Shown here one piece after another: positions 36,271 to 48,253 of a DNA stretch of 64,000 bases (position 1 is its first letter; each line of letters starts with the position of its first letter). Position numbers and translations under genes: made by a program. This stretch comes from Lotus japonicus (Eukaryota; Streptophyta; Magnoliopsida; Fabales; Fabaceae): the NCBI RefSeq assembly GCF_012489685.1, contig NC_080043.1, positions 44,593,127 through 44,657,126 of the forward strand, written 5' to 3'. Under the pieces are notes generated by a model that saw only the letters and a program-made list of their open reading frames with translations, was not told the origin of the DNA and did no database searches.

Positions 36271-36925
36271 AAATAGGACTTCTAATACCACAAAGAGAAT
36301 TAAAAAGCTAATTTTTCCTATTACTCATCATGTAGAAAATGTTACATATGTAGTTGCAATGTACAATAAATGAAATTAATTTGAAATTTAAAATTCCAAA
36401 AAAGTAATTAATTATATGGATAAAATCAACTAAAATAAGGAAGTACTACACCACACCAGTGAGACCTAAACATGTGTATTTCATAAAATTTGGAATATAT
36501 TTCAAAGAAATTTTTGAGGGATCACAACAAAAAGTTTCAAATTTTGTAGGGGCAAAAACATATTTAACTCTTAAATAAATTTTGACAACTTGTCATGGAT
36601 AAATTTGGAAATAGAAATATCAAAGATGATTGGTTGACACATAGACGTGGAAAGGGAAGATAGTTGTAATCCATAGCTGTCATTGTTCCTGTAGAATAGG
36701 GAGATGTATATGAAGCATACCATAATAGGGAAACTACAACTAATAGTAAGTTAAATGCCACCTGAAATAGACGCATGCGGTTGGAACTTGTTTTCTTGTC
36801 ATCATAAATACAAACAATACAACATTTCCTTCTTATTAGTCACAAAAGAAAAATCTTTGAAACATATAATTAACCCTTACGTGAAGCACAATAGAAACTG
36901 AAAAGTCCCACATATTGAAGAAAAT

Positions 36926-39900
36926 ATGGATCATCTTGGATGTTACAATGTAACTATGCTTAATCCCAATCGAATATGGCAAACTGGTAATGTTCTAAAA
37001 TCGGAGCTGCCTATTATCGCCATTCAACTTACCTGGGGTGCAATGATGTCTCGTCTTTTCTTCTTTGCCTATAAACCCCTTCACCAACCTCGTCTCATAG
37101 CACAGATCTCTGTAAGTGTAACATACACTTCAAGTTATTCAATTTACAATATCTTTAATTACACTTTAATCTCTAAAATGTTCATTTATTTGATTTTTAA
37201 CTGTTTTAAAAAAGAGAATATTACTTTTTAGGATTTTTAAGAATGATTTGTGTTTTTTACCTTAATTAAAATCATATGTTTTTGTTCTCACATCTATAAT
37301 AATATATTTTTCTGATAAAGTAATCAAAGTAACTTTTTTAAATAATATGTTTTCAGTTTTTTTTTAAATAGTAATTTTTCAAAACTTGTTTTTTTACATG
37401 GGAAAGATAAATTGCACATTTCGGGGACCGATCCCCGGACCTCCCCCACCCTAATCTATATGTCTCATAGTTTCTACACTTAAGCTATCATTCGAGGACT
37501 TTAAAAGTTGAAATAAAGGCACACAATTTAAAAAATGAGATTTTAAAGAAAAAAAACTAAAACAGACCCGCTGCTCAAATTCAGATTTTACTATTATAAT
37601 GAATAAATCAATGCAGAACTTGTTTCCTGTTATAACTATTTGTTTTTTTGTATGCAAAATCCAAATATGCAGGTGGGTATCCTACTAACTTACCCTTTCT
37701 TAGGGAAGTTTCAATCTATTTACGGGTTCATTTATCCGGTAGAAGGTGTCCTAAACATTGAAGTGTTGGCACACTTTGGTCTAGTATTTTATGCCTTTCT
37801 CACTGGTTTAGAAATGAATTTGGACACCATTCTTCACGCGAAAAAAAAGGCGGTGAGCATAGCCGCTGCTGGGATCATCTTCCCCATGGTTGTTGCACCC
37901 GGCCTCTATTATCTACATCGAATACTCTATAAATCTGACCCTCATGAACGCTTGACCATAATGGAGGAAAGTTCAATAAGCGGTTATTTGATCTGGACTC
38001 TAGTTCTCACCGTGACAGGTTTCCCGGTGGTGGCTCACACGCTTTCCGAGCTCAAGCTCTTATACACCGGTCTCGGTAAAAACGCTATAACCGCCGCCAT
38101 GATCAGCGATACCTACAGCTGGATTCTGTTCATGTTGTTGATTCCGTTCTCGACCATTGGTGAGAAGGCAGTGTACTCTGTCGCGAGCACCGTAGTCTTC
38201 GTTTTTGTATGTATCTTTTTGGTACGTCCGATCCTTGTGCGGATTATTGATCGCAAGACGGAGAATGGCGAGTGGGATGATGAGGAATTGTTGTATGTGG
38301 TGATGGGGGTTTTGGTTTGTTCATTAATTACAGACGTTCTGGGAACACATTCCATTGTTGGGGCTTTTGTGTACGGACTGATTTTACCTCATGGGAGGTT
38401 CGCTGACCATGTGATTTCGGTTTCAGATGATTTTGCCGGTGGATTTTTTGTGCCTCTCTACTTCAATGGAAGCGGAATGCGACTTTTGTTCACATCCATG
38501 TTCCTCCAGGTGCATTGGCCCTTTACAGGGTTGATTGTGCTCTTGTTGTGTACCCTCAAGATTGTAAGCACTTTGTTTACAACTTTCTTCTTTGGCATGC
38601 GCATTCAAGATGGTTTGTCCTTAGGCTTGATTCTCAATTCTAAAGGTGCCATGGCATTGATCATGCTCGCCATGGCTTGGGACAGGCAGGTATTCATTTA
38701 ATTTTTTAATAGAAAGTATACATGCATTGAGCACGTTGAATATGATCTTCTGTGTGTGAATGGTGTTTCAATTTCTTGTCCCATGAAAAAAAACATAAAA
38801 TTTTACTGGTGAGATAGAAAATCAGACACAATTTGTGCACATGAGATTTTTATATGATATGGATGAGTTTAAGGTGTGAAATAAATGTTATTCATTTTCA
38901 TCATATGTTGTTGCAGATTTTTTTGATACCGACCTATGCTGTGGCTGCTTCAGCTGCTGTTCTAATGACCATGGTAGTTGCGCCCATCATCAATATCGTC
39001 TACAAGCCAAGAAAGAGATTTGAGCAGAACAAGCTAAAGACTATACAAAAGCTAAGAGTTGATGCAGAGCTTCGAATCCTAGCATGTGTCCACAACAATC
39101 GCCATGCTACAGGTATGATAAGCCTCATCGAATCCTTCAATGCCACGAGACTCTCCCCGATGCACGTCTTCGCTCTTTTCCTCGTTGAACTTACCGGACG
39201 CGGAGCTGCCCTTGTTGCCGCCCACATGGCGCAACCTATCAGCCAGGTCGGAGAACAAAACCTGACCAAATCTCAAGCAGAGTTTGAAAGCATCAACCAC
39301 ACCTTCCAATCATTAGGTTAGCAAGGATAAACCTACATTTTCGCCTTAAAATATTTTATATTACCTCTTTCAATTAGTTATTATTAATTTTAATTAAGTG
39401 TCTTAAATTTTCATTCTGCTCTTCTCTTACCATTTTTTCTTGGTTTCTATTCTCGGTAGCTGAGGCCTACGATGCTGTGAGAGTCCAAGCCCTGAACGTG
39501 GTGTCAGCCTACGCAACCATTCACGAGGACATATACAATGCAGCCAATGAGAAACGTACGAGCTTAATTCTCCTTCCGTTCCACAAACACTTAACCTCAG
39601 AAGCGTCGCTTGAAACCACAAGTGTCGCGTACAAAGACATAAATCAAAACGTGATACAAGGTGCGCCTTGTTCCGTTGGAATCTTCGTGGATCGAGACTT
39701 CGGGTTGTTGCCCAAAACCGACATCCGTATTCTCATGTTGTTTGTTGGAGGGCCGGACGACCGTGAAGCGTTGGCCGTTGCATGGAGGATGGCCGGGCAT
39801 CCGGGAATCCAACTATCAGTTGTTCGAGTTCTCTTGTTCGATGATGCCGCAGAGGTGGATACTACACATCACGGTGAAGCGCAGGGAATACTGAATGCTG

Positions 39901-40307
39901 TAATGGATAGTGAGAAGCAAAAGGAGTTGGATGACGAGTACGTGAGTGCGTTTCGGCTCACCGCGGTGAACAATGACGACTCTATCTCGTACTCGGAGGT
40001 TGATGTCCATAATGGTGAGGAAATACCTATGGTACTAAATAAGCTGGACAAGCTTGCTTGTGACTTGTACATAGTGGGACAAGGTAATTGTAGGAGTTCT
40101 CGTGTTTTTTCAAGTTTGTTGGAATGGTGTGATTGCTTTGAGCTTGGAGTGATTGGGGATATTTTGGCGTCTAACAATTTTGGGTCGAGGGCTTCTGTGC
40201 TGGTTGTGCAACAATATGGGTATGGAGGAATGGTTTTGGGAAAGAATTTAAAACATGCGACTGCTAATATTGATGGCTTTGAGACTCTTGTTGTGAAGGC
40301 GGAATGA
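36926..40307 (+). CDS. CHX-type cation/H+ antiporter, four exons, about 816 residues
   Basis: Exons 36926-37111, 37673-38689, 38917-39316 and 39460-40307 join in phase at GT-AG sites (GTAAGTG, GTATTC, GTTAGC donors; TATGCAG, TTGCAG, GGTAG acceptors) and give one open frame of about 816 codons, the normal CHX length. The first ~400 residues are a multi-helix Na+/H+ exchanger domain (LAHFGLVFYAFLTGLEMNLD, GFPVVAHTLSELKLLYTGLG, AAMISDTYSWILF, GTHSIVGAFVYGLILPHGRF, LILNSKGAMALIMLAMAWDR). The C-terminal ~400 residues are the soluble half typical of plant CPA2/CHX proteins (LRILACVHNNRHATGMISL, GAPCSVGIFVDRDFG, DLYIVGQG). Family role: K+/Na+ and pH homeostasis in endomembranes or plasma membrane. 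The start is the first in-frame ATG and fits the short first exon of CHX genes. No stop or frameshift seen, the only such host gene in the window. The specific CHX number cannot be assigned. Confidence 0.92.
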
Positions 40308-41020
40308 GGGAAGAAACAATATGTATATGATTGACTGTTGATTGCAAGGGCTCTGCTTGATTAGTTAGCTTTTGAAGATGTGAGGAAGTTTCATGTTGTA
40401 CCATATGTACTTTTATTTGAGATTTGAATTGATATCGCGACACTTTGAGACTTGAAATGAAAGAAAAAGGAAACAAGTTTGATATATTCACACTAACTTT
40501 TTCTTCTCATTTTATTAACTTTTTCTTCTCATTTCCCTTATGTTTTCCTATCACATCATTCATCACATCTCTCTTCTATTTCTATCTCTCTCATGTTGGG
40601 TGTGGGTGAAAGGTGTAAACACACATCATTTTTCAATCAATGAAAACTTATTTGTGAACATTTCATGGTCACACAGAGTAAATCTTCTAAATAAGATGAG
40701 TGAATGAGAAACCTTAAGGAAAAAAGAGCAAATAAGCTACCACGGTCTAGGGAAAAAATGAATCATTGTGGTACATTTAATGAAAATTCAAATGCAACTA
40801 TAGATATATTATTTTAAAAATTCAAGGATAGTGATTCACCATGCAAAAATTACATAAATATCATATTTCTCTTCTTCTCTCTTCCACCACCACCTAGTCA
40901 TTTTTCGGCAACATATCAACTCCAGTCACAACCATTTCAGAAACCATGTGAAATGAAGACACACATTAAAAAGATACCATATTATTTAATGGCATATATC
41001 TTGAATTTGTGATTGTTGTT
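40308..41020. other. Downstream region of the CHX gene
   Basis: AT-rich, includes the presumed 3' untranslated region (AATGAAA-like signals near 40456). No other gene is recognised. Confidence 0.5.
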
Positions 41021-41026
41021 TGCATT

Positions 41027-41605
41027 AATTGAGAGTGAGTGAGTTGAATTTAATGGAGAATATGATGACTTTGAGAACTTTCGTTTGTGGTAGCGTTAAT
41101 GGAGGTGAATGGGTTACCATAAATATTGTACTAATTGCTGGTATTGTGGTGAGGATCGAGGCCCGATGATGGTATTGGTGGTGAGTTTTATTTATAAAGA
41201 ATATGATGATGCAGATCATAATCCATTTGTAATGGTGTTGACCACTTAGATTTGAGTTTAGTTGAGTAGTAATTGACTTGCACGTAATGTGGTAATTAAC
41301 GTGAGTAGTGAAGTGAGTACACCACATTAATTACAACATTACGTGAAAGCCAATTATCACATAACTAACTCAAATTTGATTGGTCAATACCACCTCAATT
41401 GGATTTTGATCCGCCTCCACATATTCTCTATATATAAAACTCACCACCAATACCACAACACTATCCTTGGGCCTCAATCCTCACCACTACACGAACAATT
41501 AGCACAATATTCTTAGTAATCCATCTCCTCCATTCACACTCCCAACAAACAAACGTTGTCAAGCTCATCAGGTTCTCCATTACAATCAACTCACTCAATT
41601 ACTCT
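41027..41605. repeat. Large imperfect inverted repeat (hairpin), about 280-bp arms
   Basis: The left arm (GAGTGAGTTGAATTTAATGGAG..., GGTGAGGATCGAGGCCC, TATTGGTGGTGAGTTTTAT) reappears as its complement to the right (ATAAAACTCACCACCAATAC, GGGCCTCAATCCTCACC, CTCCATTACAATCAACTCACTC). The arms meet near 41315 with little spacer. It could be a foldback transposon or an unpaired inverted duplication. Confidence 0.8.
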
Positions 41606-42240
41606 CTTAATTAACCCAAAACATACATAATACCCACCTACATATTTGGATGCAAGAGGTTCGGTGATTTTTTGAAATCCATTGATGGGACAATCGTGAA
41701 CTCGACGGAATGTTCAAGCAAGAAAGGAAAAACAGAGTATAAAGGAGGGGTTTCATTGGTATCAGTCGTCACAATGGAAGCAAATTGTAGAAAAGAAAGA
41801 AATCAATTTTATGCTTAATGCTTCCATTTCAACTTAATCATGTGTTTTATTACCTGGAAAATGACTTGAGTGTCATTCAGATCTAAACTTAGCAATTATG
41901 GTAAAGATCAAATATCTTCTTACTCATCAATCTAGATGAACAGTTCAAACCACCCAAGCTTTTGTTTATTGAAACACACTTAATATTATCTCAGATATAT
42001 ATTCTTTTGTACCTTAGAATAGAGAAGTTATAAGGTAGAAATGAAATATTTTTCTGAGCCTTCAAAAGGATGATATATTTTACTTAAAATAAGAATATTT
42101 CAAATTTTAGAGACATAACTAACACCACATCATCAAATATTATACTTGATCTGACGATGCACTTGGTCTGGGGATTCATTTGGTCAAACAATGCTTATTC
42201 ACTTCAACCACTATTATAGTCTTATTTTCGAAATTCTTAC
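41606..42240. other. Intergenic, nothing recognised
   Basis: AT-rich; no gene or repeat structure I can support. Confidence 0.5.
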
Positions 42241-42244
42241 ATAC

Positions 42245-43261
42245 TGTTTGGTTCAAATGAGGGGAGGGGAGGGGAGAGGAGGAGAGAGATTTTAATACTT
42301 ATTACGTTTGGTTCATAGGAGGGGAGGGGAGGGGAGGGAAAATAACTTATTTTTATTTGGTTCATGAGGGGAGGGAAGAGATTTTATAATTAAAATTACT
42401 TCTATACCATTTTATATGTTTACTTGAATTTAACAACACAATATAACATCCTTCTTGGTTTTCTGCATAAATTTAAGCCTTCATCACAGCCTCACAAATC
42501 ATAATTTTCCAGACCTTGCACAGTGACAAAATATCACAAAAATACTAATTAAGCTCAATTAGTACTTAATGTCTCATTCTATTTTCTTGGTTTTCTACAC
42601 CACGTACCTATCCATTCTTTCAATTTTTATGGCTCCCGAAACCAAAACTAGAGAGACACATTGCCAAGCTGCAATAGTTAATACTTAATAGGACAGTGTG
42701 CGTGCATGTGTGACTGTGAGTGAAAGAGAGTTTGGTAGAATAAAAAAAATCAACTCTTTTTATTTATCCATTTTAATTACTAGCGTTATAAATTGAAGAC
42801 TCGCCTGCAAATCTTGCATAGTACAAACGAGAAGCAAACAAACAAACCCAATTTTCAGAAAGATGAATAATGCATTGGCAGTAGGTACTTCAGATGCAGT
42901 AGCGAGTCTGGATGGACTTTGTACCTGGACATGAGAGTCCAAAATCTTTTATGTTGCCTCCGTAATTGTGGATAAATGCTAACTTGAAGGGGGCCAGTGC
43001 CGCTGAGAAGGAGGCGGCGGAGAGAAACGGAGAGGCGGCAGCGGAGAGAGAGACCAGAGAGGGGAGCCGGCGGTTGGTATGAAGAAGGAAGGAAATAAAA
43101 CATGAAATAAAGAAGGAAAATCCTAGGATAAAAAATATGAATTTTTATATTTGTGTTGGGTTATTTTTGGAATTGGGGCCGGTCCCCTCCTAAAGTTTGA
43201 ACCAAACAAATTCAAATTTTAAAAATCCCTCCCCTCCCCTCTATTCTCCTCCAACCAAACA
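42245..43261. mobile_element. Non-autonomous TIR element with G-rich subterminal repeats
   Basis: Starts TGTTTGGTTCAAATGAGGGG and ends CCTCCAACCAAACA. Three spaced copies of TTTGGTTCA(T) plus a (GGGGA)n run lie in the left end (42245, 42304, 42356), with complementary ones at the right. I could not find a clear target duplication. The inside shows no convincing gene. Confidence 0.6.
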
Positions 43262-43318
43262 ATTGGTAAAAGCAACTAATGAAGACATAACAAAGTGCAT
43301 GTATGGTTTTAAGTTGAA

Positions 43319-43345
43319 CTAGTGTTTTTCCTCGTGCGCTGCACG
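43319..43345 (-). mobile_element. Helitron-like 3' terminus, inverted
   Basis: Minus strand: hairpin CGTGC-AGC-GCACG (43333-43345), then about ten bases, then CTAG (43319-43322) followed by T. Same form as 4353-4390 and 50799-50826. The element would extend to the right. Confidence 0.55.
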
Positions 43346-43812
43346 GCGAAATTTACTACTATATTTGATACACAATAAATACTTTGATTATAAAAAATTT
43401 AGGCTTAAATGCATTTGGTGCCCCTGATGTATTCCAAAAGTGCAAATGATAACCCTACCCTTTTTTTGTAAACGTTTGTACCCCCCTTCTTTTGAGAAAG
43501 TACATCGAATGCCCCTCCGTCAGGTTGACGTTAAAATCCTAACGGAGGAGCTGACTTGGATATTATTTTTACTTTTTCCTTTATTTTCACTGATGCGACG
43601 TGGATTTTATCAACTAAAAACAAAAAAAAGAAAAAATGAAGGATTGCACGTGCTGGACTAAATTGGGATTAGGGTTTAGTAAAATCCCCAAATTGGAACA
43701 TAGGAACCATCGAACCAGAAGAAGAGAAGTGTGGCTGTGAACCCTGATTTGGAAACCTTGTGCGTTCCAGGCCCCATAACTTTCATCAAACCTGTTCTTC
43801 GAATCTTCTCAC

Positions 43813-45197
43813 ATGGTTGTTGGGTCTCCTAATCGAGGTCGAGGTCGAGGTCGTGGGCGTGGTCCTGGTGGGAGAGGAAGAGGGTCCCCGAGACAGGATA
43901 AAGGCAAAAATGTGGTCCCTGAAGAGAGCACATGCGAAAAGTTAGGAGATAACCCTACATACTCTCTTTGGGGGGATAAGTTTCCCGACAATTATCGGTT
44001 TAGGTACTATTTTTCAAGAATCTTCTCCAATATTTAAACATCTTTTGTTTGTCCTTTTGTTCTGCGACAGTGCTGTTGATAAAGTGTGTTTCCACTTATG
44101 TTGATGTTGATGCACATTTGTTTATTGCCTCTTGTTTATTCCCATTGCATGTTGTTTTCACTGCAGGCCCATTAGTCGAGATTTATCAACAGTGCATATA
44201 TGGCATGGTGGAAAATTTGTGTGTGAACCTAGGGTAGATTATATAAATGGGGTTTGTCTTACTCTACCAAACTGGGATATAGATGAGATTAACTCAATTG
44301 ATCTAGGCAGAATTGTCAGAAACATTGGCTATGTGAATTTTAATGTGTGGTATAGACATCCTGCCCTAGGACTTGACATAGGTTGTAAGCCTTTCAAAGA
44401 TGATTCAGATGTTTATGTGTTTCTCAATGATGTGAGGGGTCATGAGGTAATTAACTTCTATGTTGAGCATATAGTATATGAGGAGCCAGAGATTATGGAA
44501 GAAGTTCCTTTAATTGATTTTACACCTGCTGATGTTGAGGGGGGTAAGGGAAATGAAGCTGTGAATGAGCCACAGTGTACTGATGCATTAAATGTTGCTG
44601 ATGTTACTAATGACGCATTGAATGAGGGGCAAGGTAATGGTGAAGGAGTTAATGGTGAAGGAGGTAATGGTGAGGGGGTTAATAATGAGGCATTGAATGA
44701 GGGGCAAGGTAATGGTGAAGGAGTTAATGGTGAAGGAGGCAATGGTGAGGGGGTTAATAATGAGGCATTGAATGAGGGGCAAGGTAATGGTGAAAGAGTT
44801 AATGATACTGTCGAAGTTCAGGTTGAGGGAGAACCACAATCTCAGGTTGAGGGACAACTAAAATCTCAGAAAAAAAAAGGAGAAAAAGAAGGACAAGAAG
44901 AAGGAGAAGAATAAGGACACGAAGAAGGAGAAAGGAAAAAAGAAGGTAACAAATGAAGAGGGAAACAAAGAAGGGGATGACAGTGAGTTTAGTCTTGATG
45001 ACAGTGATTTTGATGAGAGTTGGGATTGGAGGCCAGCTTTAGAAGTTCCAGAAGATGAAAGAAATCCAGATTATACTTTAGAAGAAGAGGATGATGATGC
45101 TGCCAATAATCCAACCTGCTTTAATGATTTTGACAATGAAGATGGATCTACTGATGATCTAGAAAGTCCACTAGATACAGATGATGAAAATGCCTAG
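43813..45197 (+). pseudogene. MuDR-type protein N-terminal part (PB1-like domain), frameshifted
   Basis: Exon 1 43813-44003 (MVVGSPNRGRGRGRGRG... to YRFR) joins exon 2 from 44167 across a GT-AG intron. Exon 2 opens with the PB1-like domain found at the start of plant MULE transposases (STVHIWHGGKFVCEP, GRIVRNIGYVNFNVWYRHP, FLNDVRGHEVINFYVEH). An acidic stretch with a repeated NGEGVNGEGGNGEGVNNEAL unit follows (44630-44800), then a lysine-rich run. The frame shifts at an A-run at about 44872; the other frame continues with SEFSLDDSDFDESWDW and ends at TAG 45195-45197. In full-length relatives this acidic linker precedes the DDE domain, which is missing here. The A-run shift could be real or an error. 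Confidence 0.75.
44622..44800. repeat. Coding tandem repeat, 66-bp unit
   Basis: GCATTGAATGAGGGGCAAGG followed by TAATGGTGAAGGAGTTAATG occurs three times (44626, 44692, 44764), giving the Gly/Asn/Glu-rich repeat in the MULE protein. Confidence 0.88.
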
Positions 45198-45238
45198 GAA
45201 ATTTCAGTCACAACAGAATAGAAGGAGACAATCAACCT

Positions 45239-45428
45239 TCATAGAATGCTAAAAATTAGGCAAATTACCTTAAACCTTCCACATCCAAAGAAACGCCTCC
45301 CAATGTTACCATTTTCATTCGTCCAAGTAGTGATAACCGGAGCAACAACACCGCACTTGCACAGTACGTTCCTCCTTCGACCATACCCACTGGACGCAGA
45401 GCTCCTTGTTGAAAAATTACTTGCCATG
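45239..45428 (-). pseudogene. GRF zinc-finger exon, 3' part missing
   Basis: From ATG at about 45428 on the minus strand: MASNFSTRSSASSGYGRRRN, CKCGVVAPVITTWTNENG, GRRFFGCGRFK, then a GT donor (GTAATTTG). It matches the start of plant GRF-type zinc-finger proteins (CxCG...T...NxGRxFxxC). The rest of the finger and the protein are absent. Convergent with the MuDR-type gene inside the same MULE, as often seen in such elements. Confidence 0.7.
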
Positions 45429-45800
45429 GATGCCTCTGGTTCTTCCTCGCGATTACTTACTCGCCTAAACCTCTCTCTTTCGAAGGTTTCCAAATCAGGG
45501 TTCACAGCCACACTTCTCTTCTTCTTCTCTTCTTCTGGTTCGATGGTTCCTATGTTCCAATTTGGGGATTTTACTAAACCCTAATCCCAATTTAGTCCAG
45601 CACGTGAAATCCTTCATTTTTTCTTTTTTTTGTTTTTAGTTGATAAAATCCACGTGGCATCAGTGAAAATAAAGGAAAAAGTAAAAATAATATCCACGTC
45701 AGCTCCTCCGTTAGGATTTTAACGTCAACCTGACGGAGGGGCATTCGGTGCACTTTTGGAATACATCAGGGGCACCAAATGCATTTAAGCCAAAAATTTA

Positions 45801-47390
45801 ATATACTAAAAATCAAAGAAGAATCATAATAAAGATGTATATATTAAAAAAACATAAATTTATGCCTTCAATTATAGTGTTTGCACGCATACACTGATTT
45901 AACCAATATAAAGCTTTTGAAAAAAAGAATTAAGTGGCAAAAAATTACAATTCTACACATGAGCCGTATAAATGATTTTTCTATGAAGATGCAATTACAT
46001 ATATTTGAATTTATTAGATTGGAGATTTACAAAGTGAAACAAAAATGCGCGCGTATATATGTAATTGCATTAGGTTTAAAATTATGAACATTGCACTTAT
46101 GCCAGATAACCAATTGGGGCAAATGAGAACTAATTCAAGGAGATTGAAAGGGTTTTGACAAAGGCATAGAGTGAGATTACCATGGTCATGCTAATTTATA
46201 GATGCACGTAAGAAGATGGAAGGCCAACAAACACGTAAAACTCATGAAGAGTCACATCAATTCCAATACCAATGCAAGTTAATACTCATAGAAGAAGATT
46301 GACAGGCATTTAAAATAACCCCTATTGGTAACAAAACCCTAGAAGAAAACAACATGGGGAAGGGGATTTATAATTAAAACCACATTAAAAAGAATGTGGG
46401 AATAATTAAAGTTAATGGCAAGCTTAAATATGTTGTTCCAGTTTAAAACAGCAGCCATGCCCCCCCCCCCTTTTAGTGCCAATCAAAATAAGCCAAGTGT
46501 AATAGGTTTCCATGTCATCTGGTATCATAATAAGTTTTATATTTCACGGTTTGGTCCCTTTACTTGTTAACTATTTTACTTAATCCCTCAACTAAAAATA
46601 TGTTTTAATTTATTTTATTGAATTTCCAAATATCTGATTTAATCCTAATCTAAATTATAATTTACCATAAACCTTAAAGAATTCATGAACCCTAATCTCT
46701 CTTACTATCATCAACCCTAATTCCTAATTCTCAAAATTCATCTTTGCTCAGTGACCACCTCGCCGGCGGCTGTGCGTCCACCTTCTCTTGTGCGTCCCTC
46801 ACAAGAGGTGCGTCCACCTTCTCTTGTGCGTCCCAAGGCTCCCGATTTGGATTTCACGGTTTGGGTCGTTTTCCTCATCTTCTGCAGCAAGGCTCGCGAT
46901 TTGGTTCATTTCCCTCATCTTCTGCATCAAGGCTGGCGATTAGGGTTCTTCATCTACCTCTCTTCATCTAACGGTGCGTATTCTCAACTTTAAAACCCTA
47001 GCAAGCACAACCACACGACTAATTTTGTCTAAAATTCGAAGGTTAGATCTTGAACTTGCATACCAGCGACTTATTTTGTTTGAAATTGAATTACAAATGA
47101 TTTTCATGAAATTGAGTTTATCAAAGATTGAGTGGTGTGAGGCCAAGCAATTGAAATACAAGGTGATCTCTTTATTTCGTTATCACCTGCAATCAATTTA
47201 TAGCTATCAAATTTGGATTTATCCTTAGTGAAGAATTCTGAGTGTGATATACTCCAGGCTGCATCAATTCATTGTTGTTCATTGTTGTTTATTTAGAAGA
47301 AATTGTTCATGGGGAGTGTTTGAAATTCATTGCTGTTTACTGGGGAGTGTTTGAAATTCATTGTTGTTTAGAAGCTAACTTTTCAAGCTA
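45801..47390. other. Intergenic, no supported gene
   Basis: AT-rich to about 46700. A more GC-rich stretch at 46740-46980 contains two nearby copies of GCGTCCACCTTCTCTTGTGCGTCCC and could be a 5' leader of the GRF gene downstream, but I cannot join it to a reading frame. Confidence 0.4.
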
Positions 47391-48040
47391 AAGTGTCCTG
47401 CAGGTTGTGGTCTCATTAAGAAATAGAATCTTTGTGAATTCAATTACAATGAGTTTCTTTTCTATGCTTAGCGCATGCTGGAACAGCATATTTTAATCCA
47501 ATTACAATTTTTGTCCTGCAGGAACAGCATATTTCAATTCTATTATGGATGATAAATTTCATAGTCAAAACTATATGATTTGTTTTGAGGGACAGTGATA
47601 TATATAAGGTTTTAAAATAAGTGACAGTAATGAAAGTAATTTACATCTTGGTCTTTGTCGTTATAAGTTAAGAGCTTGTTGCAGGACATTTATTTGTCAA
47701 TATATGGTAGAGTCACATATGTGACTCTTAACTATTATTTTTCAACTATATATGTGAAAGTGTCCTTCAGGTTGTGGTCTTATTAAGAAATAGAATCTTT
47801 GTGAATTCAAATACAATGAGTTTCTTTTCTATGCTTAGCGCATGCTGCATCAATTCTATTATGGATGATAAATTTCATAGTCAAAACTATATGATTTGTT
47901 TTGAGGGACAGTGATATATATAAGGTTTTAAAATAAGTGATAGTAATGAAAGTAATTTACATCTGGTTTTTATCGTTATAAGTTAAGAGCTTGCTGCAGG
48001 ACATTTATTTGTCAATATATGGTAGAGTCACATATATAGT
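47391..48040. repeat. Tandem segmental duplication, 367-bp period
   Basis: 47391-47757 is repeated at 47758-48040 (AAGTGTCCT(G/T)CAGGTTGTGG, TTCTTTTCTATGCTTAGCGC, GGATGATAAATTTCATAGTC, CAATATATGGTAGAGTCACA). The second copy lacks about 60 bases in the middle. It lies directly upstream of the GRF-like frame. Confidence 0.85.
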
Positions 48041-48253
48041 TGAAATTTGGCTTTTGCTAGTTTTTCCAGGGGAACAAATTCCACTGAGAGTTTCAGACAA
48101 TTTTATTGAATATACATGTTAGTCATCAAGAATTTACTCTAACAAAGAAGCCACTAGGTGCTGTTTTGGTCACATGTATGGAGTTTTTTGTTCTAAATTA
48201 CAAAATATATGTAGCATTTTCTCACTTTATATCATAATTTCCTGTCCTAGGCA

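Larger units (their letters stand above)
43402..45791. mobile_element. 2.39-kb MULE with TIRs, 9-bp TSD, transposase core deleted
   Basis: GGCTTAAATGCATTTGGTGC at the left and its complement at the right, with TIRs of about 230 bp (GCCCCTGATGTATTCCAAAAG, CGTCAGGTTGACGTTAAAAT). A perfect 9-bp duplication AAAAATTTA (43393-43401, 45792-45800) flanks it. It holds a plus-strand PB1-like MuDR-type N-terminal gene and a minus-strand GRF zinc-finger exon. The catalytic MULE transposase domain is absent. Confidence 0.9.
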
